Part shown: positions 35,958 to 43,750 of the stretch, in pieces
How positions within the stretch are numbered: the first letter of the stretch is position 1
Layout of the letters: each line of letters starts with the position of its first letter
Assembly (NCBI GenBank): GCA_002315745.1
Contig: DCID01000016.1
Coordinates: 18,402-82,401 of the forward strand
Reading direction: 5' to 3'
From: Bacteroidales bacterium UBA1735
GTDB taxonomy: Bacteria > Bacteroidota > Bacteroidia > Bacteroidales > Paludibacteraceae
Length of the DNA stretch: 64,000 bases
Notes under the pieces: model-generated
Databases searched by the model: none
What the model was told of the DNA's origin: nothing
The model's input: the letters and a program-made list of their open reading frames with translations, nothing else
Program-made: the position numbers and the translations under genes

Positions 35958-36884
35958 GGAATTTAGTCGAGCGGTAAATAAGTACATATAGCGATCTTGT
36001 AATTCCTTCGAGACAAAAGACGATGTCACCATTTGCTGTACCTGTGGCAAACACTTCTGGTACTTCCTAATGAGGTTATCCAATGTCTTCTCCTCTATAT
36101 CCAATGCACGAACCAATGCTAGAAAATCTTCTCGTTGGATATTTTGCCGCTTGTCATTGAATTTGAGTGCAAATTCGTCTTGATCCCGAGGATTGACGAT
36201 GGTAGCATTAATAAGGTCGTATGCGGGTGTGAGACGCACCTCACCTTTATTGGGTTGATAGAGGGAGAAGTTCTTTAGGTGCATATCGTTATTGCCCGTG
36301 AGATAGCAGAAAAGCAACACATCTAGAAAATTAACCACATCCATCTTAGGCACAGACGAATAGCGGCGGATAGTCTCCCCCACCACCTCGTAGGAACACT
36401 TATATTTATGTTCCGTCAACCGATTGGTTAATTGGCACATATCCTCCATGGCTATTTTGTCGCCCTTTGGGGTTCGGTCAATACGTCGCGTGAGGTAGGA
36501 TAATGAACCATCTGCCATACGTATCAACGTATGAGGCACCACATCAATGTGACAAATCTGTGCCAAATGCATCGTTAAGTCTTCCACCTCGGGTAACTCG
36601 GGCATAGAGTCAGATTGAGGCTTAAGAATATATTCCCCCCATAACCCAACAATGGTTAATCGTTGCAAACCCTCTTTGTTCTGCAAGTAAAGCGACAACT
36701 TAGGCTGCACACCCGTCATCGTGGTTTGCCGAGCAATGATCTGCTTTGCTAAATCGTCCAAATGATCCCGCGTATATTCGAGTACAGGCGGTGTGGGCAG
36801 GTGAAAGAACTTACGTGTACAAGCCGTATGGAAGTCTTTTTCGCCTTCTGCCAAAGGCTGATAACAATATAAACACTTACACAT
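35940..36884 (-). CDS. hipT: HipA-type kinase toxin (HipT-like, kinase domain only)
   Basis: 314 residues. An N-terminal Cys/His cluster (CKCLYC ... HTAC, residues 2-22) is followed by the gly-rich loop TTMTGVQPKLSL (about 54-65), the catalytic D200 in NNDMHLKNFSL and the metal-binding D223 in AYDL. It lacks the N-terminal HipA subdomain, which is encoded by the preceding gene. Known: HipA-type kinases phosphorylate aminoacyl-tRNA synthetases and halt growth. The gene overlaps its partner by 8 bp and has a real Shine-Dalgarno (AGGAGG, about 9 bp before ATG), unusual here. The loop residues usually Ser in HipA/HipT are Thr (T-M-T-G), which may alter autophosphorylation. Confidence 0.82.
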   Translation of the reverse strand: MCKCLYCYQPLAEGEKDFHTACTRKFFHLPTPPVLEYTRDHLDDLAKQIIARQTTMTGVQPKLSLYLQNKEGLQRLTIVGLWGEYILKPQSDSMPELPEVEDLTMHLAQICHIDVVPHTLIRMADGSLSYLTRRIDRTPKGDKIAMEDMCQLTNRLTEHKYKCSYEVVGETIRRYSSVPKMDVVNFLDVLLFCYLTGNNDMHLKNFSLYQPNKGEVRLTPAYDLINATIVNPRDQDEFALKFNDKRQNIQREDFLALVRALDIEEKTLDNLIRKYQKCLPQVQQMVTSSFVSKELQDRYMYLFTARLNSVAEGG

Positions 36885-37212
36885 GGCTGTCCTCCTTTTC
36901 TCTTACGCTCACCGCACCTATGCAATCCTTGCAGCAGAGTGCCAATAATGCCATCCTATCTAAGATGCTGATATCCCGTGTGCGAATAGCCACATCCAAC
37001 AACCACCCTTCTGGAATCAATCCATCAAAGAATGGGAAAAGCACCTCTTTCTCGTAAGGTTCAGCACGCAATGGGAAGGTCAAACTGATGGGGCAAGCAT
37101 CTTCGCGTAACAGGTACGAATCCAAATACTGGAAGCGGTACATCTCGTCCTCTTCCACTTCGGTCAGTACCCCTGCGGGCGTTTCCTTATAATATATAAG
37201 CAGCTCTCTCAT
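36877..37212 (-). CDS. hipS: HipA N-terminal subdomain protein (HipS-like)
   Basis: 111 residues matching the N-terminal region of HipA (SLTFPLRAEPYEKEVLFPFFDGLIPEGWLLD, followed by DRMALLALCCKDCIGAVSV). In canonical HipA this part is fused to the kinase; here it is a separate protein between HipB-like and HipT-like genes, 4 bp after the former and overlapping the latter by 8 bp. Known: in E. coli HipBST the small HipS protein acts as the antitoxin. A similar role is inferred. Confidence 0.8.
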   Translation of the reverse strand: MRELLIYYKETPAGVLTEVEEDEMYRFQYLDSYLLREDACPISLTFPLRAEPYEKEVLFPFFDGLIPEGWLLDVAIRTRDISILDRMALLALCCKDCIGAVSVREKEDSHV

Positions 37213-37216
37213 GCTA

Positions 37217-37414
37217 CTACTTAGGCACAGCCGCGATGGAATAATTGAAGTAATCTAACAATTGAGCCACTTTGTCCATACGCAACGTTTGTTTACCTTG
37301 CTCTAAACTGCGAATAAAACAAAGTCCCACTCCCGACTTCATCGCCAATTCCTCTTGCGTAATATTATATGTCTTACGCAACGCCTTCACTGTACTTGCT
37401 ATATTCGTTTGCAT
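37217..37414 (-). CDS. hipB: HipB-like XRE-family DNA-binding protein
   Basis: 65 residues from ATG 37414; an in-frame ATG at 37453 would add 13 residues, but that start lies inside the operator repeats and the shorter protein matches the XRE family better. The helix-turn-helix is TQEELAMKSGVGLCFIRSLEQGKQTLRMDKVAQLLDYF (about 20-57). It probably represses its own operon and tunes the HipS/HipT-like pair. The operon is autonomous, with promoter 37510-37540 and terminator 35889-35913. Confidence 0.8.
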   Translation of the reverse strand: MQTNIASTVKALRKTYNITQEELAMKSGVGLCFIRSLEQGKQTLRMDKVAQLLDYFNYSIAAVPK

Positions 37415-37502
37415 ATAAAATAGGTATGAATTGTTAATATTATATGCGAGCACATATAAAAATAACCAATATTACTGCTTTTATATGTGATGTGCTATAA
37501 AA
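37411..37502 (-). promoter_or_regulatory. Probable HipB operator region (TTTTATA half-sites)
   Basis: CACATATAAAA (37451-37461) and TTTTATATGTG (37479-37489) form a perfect 11-bp inverted repeat with a 17-bp spacer. TTTTATA (37479) also pairs with TATAAAA ending near 37500 across 10 bp, and a further half-site GCATATAAAA (37411-37420) overlaps the start codon. All lie just downstream of the promoter, fitting autorepression. Confidence 0.6.
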
Positions 37503-37509
37503 TTCGCTG

Positions 37510-37540
37510 CAAAAGTACTGCTTTTTTTTGATATATGCAA
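37510..37540 (-). promoter_or_regulatory. Promoter of the HipBST-type operon
   Basis: TTG at 37540-37538, 20-bp spacer, TACTTTTG at 37517-37510. Nearly identical to the ATPase promoter at 35856-35886. Confidence 0.85.
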
Positions 37541-37541
37541 G

Positions 37542-37568
37542 AAAAAAGCGCAAAAAATGCGCTTTTTT
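37542..37568 (-). terminator. Rho-independent terminator after the modular-protein operon
   Basis: AAAAAAGCGCA, loop AAAAA, TGCGCTTTTTT: an 11-bp perfect stem. It lies between the stop at 37598 and the TTG of the next promoter. Confidence 0.85.
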
Positions 37569-37577
37569 CTTAAATAT

Positions 37578-37601
37578 CTAGGGAGTCCTAGGGTTTCCTA
37601 G
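37578..37601 (-). repeat. CTAG array with 10-bp period
   Basis: CTAG at 37578, 37588 and 37598 (CTAGGGAGTC CTAGGGTTTC CTAG), ending on the stop codon of the 577-aa protein. Related to the 9-bp CTAG array in the GH97 gene. Confidence 0.7.
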
Positions 37602-39331
37602 TATGCTACGGGTTGGCCGAGGAGGTTGAGGTAGGCACCATTGCGATAGATGCGAACCTCACCATTTACCACCACCTTGCGTAAGTTGTGGTTAAGGTTG
37701 TCGTTGTCGTTATCAATACCTGTTGGTGTACCAGCTACCTTCACATTCAAGGTGAAATGGGCGGTTACACTTTCCCATGCGGCTTTCACTACGACTGCAC
37801 CATCGAACTGCGAGCCACTTAGATCAACTACACCATTACTGATAGCAGCCCCTTGGGTTGCGTCTGACTCAATGGAGTAAACGATATTGGCAGCATCGTC
37901 GGTGTTGTCAATCAGCATTTCGCGAACATCGTAGCTGCTAACGGACGCCGCATCCACACTGTCCTCGCGCATCACGAAGCGCAGATATGGGATAATCGAC
38001 ACATGGTTAATCTCCACTTGTGAGCCCGAAGCAGCATCTACCTCAATAGCCAAAGCACCATTGGACTTGATGCCCTTCTTGGTATAGGTAACAGGATACC
38101 AACCACCTGTAGCTGCCGAATCAATGGAAGCAAGGGTCTCTGTTCCTGCCTTAACGGCAAACTTAGCATTCTTAGCACTATTGGATGCAAACCACTCGAA
38201 GGAGACTTCCTTCATACCACCTTCCTCGTTGTCAGCCACCATTTTGCGACCAATATAGAGTTGGGTCGTTTGCTCGTAGTATAAATGGTGCGACATCTCA
38301 CGACTGAAACCATTCAGTTGCCAATTATAGATACCATCCACACCAACTACATTCACTGTGGTATCACTTTTCTCTACTGGGCATTGACTGAAGTTCTCAA
38401 TAATGGCATTGCTGTCGGTGTAGTTGACAGTAATCTTGCTAATACGAACCTGACCACCCGTACCTGCATCCGTTCTCCCTACATACAAGGTTATCGAATT
38501 GGCATCAATATAGAGGATAGAATCGCTAAGAATTTGTTTATTCTCTGGTACACTACCCATAGCAGCCTCGGTATTGAAGACACCATTATTTATATTGGTG
38601 TAGTTTATTTTAACAAAATGAATCATTGCCCCTTCACGCGCCTTGATTGTAAGAGGACCACTACCTTGGTAGTAACGGAACTGATTGCCGTTATCCAAAT
38701 ACTTTTGTGTACCTGAATTATTCACATTCATCGAGATGACATTGTTGACAGCCACCGATTGAGGGCAATCTCCATCTTTGTAACCATACTGATACTTTAG
38801 ATCTTTTGCACTCTTGGTAATGCTTGTACCCTCTACAATGTACTTCACCTCAAAATTGGTGATACGTACTTGACCATCCGTATTGGTACCCGTAGTACCC
38901 GTATAGAAAGTAAGGGTGTTTGCATCTACGGAATAGACGATACCGCTTAGGCGTTGATTAGCTTCAGCGATGCTCTTACCATCGGTGCCATAGTTGGCGG
39001 TAATCACACCCGTTTTCACCACACCGTAGGTAAACTTCACCGATTGAATCATGACACCCGATTTAGCACGGATAGTGAATTGACCTTTGCTGCTGCCTTG
39101 ATAATAACGCAGACTTTCTTTGGTTGTTTCCTTCAAGTACTTGGCATTACCCGAAGCAGAGATGATGGAGATGTTCTCATCCAATTGGAAATTCAAATAG
39201 CAGTTGTTTCCACTACCCTGCTCCCATCCATACTCGGACGCTAAACTGGACACATCGCGGGAAACTGTGACCTGTCCTGCATACAAACTGGCTGTTACAA
39301 ACAGCGAAACGAAAAATAAAACCTTTTTCAT
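37598..39331 (-). CDS. Secreted modular protein (577 aa), paralogue of the giant protein
   Basis: Signal peptide MKKVLFFVSLFVTASLYAG. Two type 1 modules (RYYQGSSKGQFTIRAKSG near residue 75; FRYYQGSGPLTIKAREG near 216), one type 2 module (IYNWQLNGFSRE ... EEGGMKEVSFEWFAS ... IIPYLRF, about 337-455), one Ig-like module (YSIESDATQGAAISNG ... VKAAWESVTAHF), then a PTGIDNDND linker and tail VVVNGEVRIYRNGAYLNLLG. No enzymatic motif. It is the last gene of a three-gene operon, 20 bp after its neighbour. Function unknown; a small version of the large surface proteins here. Confidence 0.82.
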   Translation of the reverse strand: MKKVLFFVSLFVTASLYAGQVTVSRDVSSLASEYGWEQGSGNNCYLNFQLDENISIISASGNAKYLKETTKESLRYYQGSSKGQFTIRAKSGVMIQSVKFTYGVVKTGVITANYGTDGKSIAEANQRLSGIVYSVDANTLTFYTGTTGTNTDGQVRITNFEVKYIVEGTSITKSAKDLKYQYGYKDGDCPQSVAVNNVISMNVNNSGTQKYLDNGNQFRYYQGSGPLTIKAREGAMIHFVKINYTNINNGVFNTEAAMGSVPENKQILSDSILYIDANSITLYVGRTDAGTGGQVRISKITVNYTDSNAIIENFSQCPVEKSDTTVNVVGVDGIYNWQLNGFSREMSHHLYYEQTTQLYIGRKMVADNEEGGMKEVSFEWFASNSAKNAKFAVKAGTETLASIDSAATGGWYPVTYTKKGIKSNGALAIEVDAASGSQVEINHVSIIPYLRFVMREDSVDAASVSSYDVREMLIDNTDDAANIVYSIESDATQGAAISNGVVDLSGSQFDGAVVVKAAWESVTAHFTLNVKVAGTPTGIDNDNDNLNHNLRKVVVNGEVRIYRNGAYLNLLGQPVAY

Positions 39332-39351
39332 AATTTGTGATTTTTGATTGG

Positions 39352-42300
39352 TTATTGATTATTTAATTTTATTCCTTGTACATTATACCTTTGTCCATTG
39401 CGTTCGATCACGAGATGGCCATTGACAATATACTTAGAACTATTGATACTCTTTGAACTACCGACTTCGTCGATGTCAGTGGGCATTTCAGCGGTAACAT
39501 GAAGCGTAATATAGGTCGCAACATTTTCCCAAGCAGCTTTCACCACTACATCGCCATTCTGCACCGAACCACCGAGGCTTACCACGCTACCGCTGATGGT
39601 AGCACCCAACGTCTCGTCCGACTCAATCGAGTATGAGATATTAGCTGCATCCTCGGTGTTATCTATCAAAACCTCACTTACATCATAACTCTTGGTATCA
39701 TCGGTATCGACACTATCCTCGCGCACACGGAATAATAGATACGGCGTAATCGAAATCTGACCTACCTCTAACTGTGAACCTGAAGCCGGATCAACCTCGA
39801 TAGAGAATGCACCGTTATTTCGTACACCCGTCTTCACGAAGTTGATGCTATAGTAATCGCCCATCGCTGCCGAATCTACCATGACGGTTTCACCGCCTGC
39901 CTTTACATAGAACTTCACACCCTTCGCCTTATCCGATGCCTTCCATGCAAACGCAACCTCTTTGACACCGCCTTCGTCACTCACTGTGGCTAATTTACCA
40001 CCATTGGGACGCAGCATGATAGACTGGTCGTAATGGATACGGCGCAAGGAGTCACGGTTGAAATTGGTGAGTTGCCAATCGTATGCCCTCATACCCGAAA
40101 CCTCTACCATATTGGTACTGTTGGTTACGGGACAGTTATCGAAGTTCTCCACGATGACCTCTTCCTTGTCGGAGTAGTTGACATAGATCTTCGTGATGGC
40201 TACACCCGACCAAGCCACTTCCGATTTAGTATAGCCCACATACAACTTCACCGAATTGCCATTCACATACAATATCGAGTCCGATGCAATCTGGTCTTTG
40301 GCGGCGATATTACAGCCATTCGTACCCCAGTTTTTGGTCAAAACATAATCAGCGGCAGTGGGCGTATAGGAGACCTTTACATAATGAATGATTGCGCCTT
40401 CGCGTGCCTTGATCTCAATCGGACCCGTATGGCGGTAACAGTTGAAGTTACCCGAGGTGTAGTACTTCAGTGTGTTATTCTTGTCCGCATGAATAGCGAT
40501 GGCACTATTGAGGACAAGATCCTGATAACAGGTATTGTTCTTCAATCCGTAGTTCTTCGCCAAATCGAATGCCGACTTGGTCACGGTCGCACCCGTCTCT
40601 GGGATGAAATACGTTACCTCAAAATTCTCAATACGCACCTGCTTACCTGTGCTGGCATCCGTCGAGCCAACATAAAGGTTGATATAGTTGCCATCCACCT
40701 TATAGGGCACACCACTCTTCACCTGTTTAGCCGCAGGGATGCTGGCACCGTTCGTACCATAATCCGTCGTCACGACACCATCCTGATGGTAATCTAGTTT
40801 GATAGACTGAATGATCACACCTGCCTTCGCGCGGATGGTGAACAGTCCCTTGTTACTGCCCTGATAGAAACGCAAGCACTCCGTTTCCCGAACCGAATTG
40901 AGGTACTTAGCATTACCTGCACTAGCAGTCACAGAGATGATGTCGTTCAGCGCGAAATAGTTGTAGCAGTTATTATCATTCCCATTCACCCAGTTGTATC
41001 GCTTAGCCAACTCGGTCACCGTGCATGCCACATGGTGGAATCCTGGTTCTTTGGTGGTGATAGTGAGCTGATACGAAGTGGTGACATTGCCCCACTTGGC
41101 TTGTACTTTCACAACGCCTTCGCCAATCACCGTCACTTCACCTGTAGCCGCATCCACCGACGCAATCTTGTCGGCATTCGTACCTATAACCGAATAGGAT
41201 ATGCTTCCACCATCGGTGTTGTTAATCAAGTCAGCGTTCGTATATTTATACGCTACTTCGACCATGTCCTCTTTCTTGAGCGTCACCATCTTAGTCTCAT
41301 AGAGCAGATATGGTGTAATCGTGAGGGGCCCCATCGTGATATAAGTCTGCTGAGGTGTTTCCTGCTTTGGCATAACAATCGATAACTCCGCATTAGACTC
41401 AATATTGAGTACTTTGGTATAGTTATAGACATTGTTCACATCCGCTACCTTCGCGTGCGAAACCTCATCCAAGGTCGTACTGCCGTTCTTGATAAAGAAA
41501 TGGATTGGCATCGTGGTATTAAGCGCGTGGTAATCAAATGAGATATCCTTGATACCACCCTCTTGAGCACCATTCATTGTCAGATAGCCTTCCGATGTAG
41601 TGCTATTATACTTAAGACGAATACCCAGCGAGTTGTTCACATAATCACTATTATCCGACGCCTTACGCTGATAGTTCTTCACCTTCCAATCATAGATATT
41701 CCCATCCCCATTGAATGGTACATCGTCCGTGGAACTCTCCTTGGTGAGGGACATATAACTCTCTATCACACTCGTCGAATCCTCATACGCAATCTCAAAG
41801 CCAGTGATACATACTGTGCCTTGGTTATCCGTTCCCACCTTTGGTCCTAACGAACCCGTCCACAACTTAATGGAATTGGCATTCACCATATACGTCTTGC
41901 CGCTCTCTATCTTTGCCGAATCGGGGTAGTCATATCCATCCGTTCCCCAGTCTTTAATGACAACACCTTTTTGGTTCGTATCGAAAGACGAATAGGTCAG
42001 TTTAATATACTTGATGATCGCTCCCTCACGCGCCTGAATAGTATAAGAACCACATTGCTGATAGAATCGCAGACCTTTCTTCGAAGCTATATATTTGCAT
42101 TGATTGAGCGGTTTCTCGTTCGTCAAGGACAATATACTGTTGAATTGCAGTGTACCAGGCAACTCATTATCAGCCCAGCCTAACTGATCCGCCATAGCAC
42201 CTACTGAACTATGCATCGACGAACTCTTCGTAAAGAACTTATCCTCTAAGAAACGTGTCAGTGCCATGTCAATCGTTGATTGTTGGTGCGTGAGTACCAA

Positions 42301-43728
42301 CTCACACTCCCGACGATTGGCATTGGTCATCGCCATATAGAAATCCGTCATCAGCGACACATCTTCCTCTTCATCTTGATTACTCATGATAATGCACGGA
42401 GGTGTCGAATTGGACACCATTTGGGTAATATCCAGTCCCTTCAGATTGGGCGAATAGAGAATGCCGAAATCAGGACGAACGGCATCGTTCTCGGTCTGTG
42501 TCAATATCTTCACAGCTAATGGTGCATTGGCACTTTTCGCCATACATCCCACCGCACAATCCATAGCAGACTCCTCCTGCATCTGACGAATGATGAGCAT
42601 TGCCTGCTCTACATCGGCGAGCGAATCGGCTTGACTAACCGAAGGGCGGCAATGCAGTACCACCACCTGATAATTATCGTCCACAAAACGACCCACTTGC
42701 TCCTCTGTACCAAGTAGCGACAGAATGATACTCTTATTGTAGGACTTAGGGGCATACACATCCACGTAGCCATCTCCACTCCCATATAAATATACGCGCG
42801 TGGGCGCGGGGAGGCGTTTGGGCGAGCGAACGTAAGGGTTAACAGGCGATGAAGCGAGAATAGTCGAGTCAATAAACTTGAACACCGCATCATCCACCAC
42901 ATCGCGTTGCACCAAACTGGTGCCATCTGCTCCCCATGCATGACCACCTGTCGGGGTAATCACCATGTCAGCATAGATATTGCTGTCGCATAAGGCATTA
43001 TACATCAGTACCGAACTGATGGTTGGCACCGTCGGATCGTCTTGACACAAAGCCAATAGGCATGGAGGAGTCTTTGATGTCACCTGCGTATAGGTACTCC
43101 AAGCCAAGGTTTTCTCCATTGAAGGCGATGAACCTAACAGGTTCGTACGCGAACCATTATGCGTCTTGCCCGCTTCCAACGTGATAACAGGGTAAATCAA
43201 TATACCAAAGTCAGGACGTGCTTTCTCGTTATAGAACTTCGTCACCAAGGTCGAAGCCAAGTGTCCACCTGCCGAGAAACCGATGACACCAAAGGGTCCA
43301 TCGGGGTTCAGTCCAAACTGGGTCGCACTGTCGCGCAGCATCTGCATCGACTGACACGCATCCTCTAAGGGAATATCGCAGTGTCCATTCGGTAAACGGT
43401 ACTTCAGCACCACCGCAGCCCAACCATCATTGACGAAACGTTGCGCAGCTTTTGCACCTTCGCCCGACCATCCTACTGTACCGTAGCCACCGCCTGGGAT
43501 GACGAGTATCGTACCTTTCGGCGTGCCACTCTTAGGCAGGTAGGTGTAGAGTTTAGATACACTGATGTTATACCATCCTGTACCCGAGATATACTCGGGA
43601 GTGGAGAAACCAGGATCATCGGGTGCTCCATTCGGCCATACTAAGATCTCCCGATTGTAACCACTAATGTCCGCCATCGCCATCATAGCGATAGCCATCA
43701 ACAATACGCTTAAAATTGTCTTTTTCAT
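39352..43728 (-). CDS. Secreted alpha/beta-hydrolase with modular C-terminal half (1458 aa)
   Basis: Signal peptide MKKTILSVLLMAIAMMAMA. Residues about 28-290 are an esterase-like alpha/beta hydrolase of the BD-FAE/acetyl-esterase kind: oxyanion IPGGGYG, nucleophile Ser in GFSAGGHLAS, Asp in CQDDPTVP and His in GGHAWG. Residues about 300-500 look like a second copy that has lost the triad (GCMAKSANAPLA, SNQDEEEDV, no matching His). Then come three type 1 modules, two type 2 modules (YDWKVKNYQRK; YDWQLTNFNRD), Ig-like segments, PTDIDEV and tail YIVNGHLVIERNGQRYNVQG. Inferred: a surface esterase removing acyl groups from a glycan, anchored by the modules. It starts 22 bp after the upstream gene. 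Confidence 0.85.
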   Translation of the reverse strand: MKKTILSVLLMAIAMMAMADISGYNREILVWPNGAPDDPGFSTPEYISGTGWYNISVSKLYTYLPKSGTPKGTILVIPGGGYGTVGWSGEGAKAAQRFVNDGWAAVVLKYRLPNGHCDIPLEDACQSMQMLRDSATQFGLNPDGPFGVIGFSAGGHLASTLVTKFYNEKARPDFGILIYPVITLEAGKTHNGSRTNLLGSSPSMEKTLAWSTYTQVTSKTPPCLLALCQDDPTVPTISSVLMYNALCDSNIYADMVITPTGGHAWGADGTSLVQRDVVDDAVFKFIDSTILASSPVNPYVRSPKRLPAPTRVYLYGSGDGYVDVYAPKSYNKSIILSLLGTEEQVGRFVDDNYQVVVLHCRPSVSQADSLADVEQAMLIIRQMQEESAMDCAVGCMAKSANAPLAVKILTQTENDAVRPDFGILYSPNLKGLDITQMVSNSTPPCIIMSNQDEEEDVSLMTDFYMAMTNANRRECELVLTHQQSTIDMALTRFLEDKFFTKSSSMHSSVGAMADQLGWADNELPGTLQFNSILSLTNEKPLNQCKYIASKKGLRFYQQCGSYTIQAREGAIIKYIKLTYSSFDTNQKGVVIKDWGTDGYDYPDSAKIESGKTYMVNANSIKLWTGSLGPKVGTDNQGTVCITGFEIAYEDSTSVIESYMSLTKESSTDDVPFNGDGNIYDWKVKNYQRKASDNSDYVNNSLGIRLKYNSTTSEGYLTMNGAQEGGIKDISFDYHALNTTMPIHFFIKNGSTTLDEVSHAKVADVNNVYNYTKVLNIESNAELSIVMPKQETPQQTYITMGPLTITPYLLYETKMVTLKKEDMVEVAYKYTNADLINNTDGGSISYSVIGTNADKIASVDAATGEVTVIGEGVVKVQAKWGNVTTSYQLTITTKEPGFHHVACTVTELAKRYNWVNGNDNNCYNYFALNDIISVTASAGNAKYLNSVRETECLRFYQGSNKGLFTIRAKAGVIIQSIKLDYHQDGVVTTDYGTNGASIPAAKQVKSGVPYKVDGNYINLYVGSTDASTGKQVRIENFEVTYFIPETGATVTKSAFDLAKNYGLKNNTCYQDLVLNSAIAIHADKNNTLKYYTSGNFNCYRHTGPIEIKAREGAIIHYVKVSYTPTAADYVLTKNWGTNGCNIAAKDQIASDSILYVNGNSVKLYVGYTKSEVAWSGVAITKIYVNYSDKEEVIVENFDNCPVTNSTNMVEVSGMRAYDWQLTNFNRDSLRRIHYDQSIMLRPNGGKLATVSDEGGVKEVAFAWKASDKAKGVKFYVKAGGETVMVDSAAMGDYYSINFVKTGVRNNGAFSIEVDPASGSQLEVGQISITPYLLFRVREDSVDTDDTKSYDVSEVLIDNTEDAANISYSIESDETLGATISGSVVSLGGSVQNGDVVVKAAWENVATYITLHVTAEMPTDIDEVGSSKSINSSKYIVNGHLVIERNGQRYNVQGIKLNNQ

Positions 43729-43750
43729 AATCGTTTAATTTGGGGTTATT

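Noticed and set aside
37415..37453. Longer start for the HipB-like protein
   Set aside because: It begins within operator repeats and adds a tail not typical of XRE proteins; not fully excluded.
34371..37453. Insertion sequence or integrative element carrying hipBST and the ATPase
   Set aside because: No transposase, integrase or flanking target duplication was seen; only the duplicated terminator-promoter block hints at recombination.
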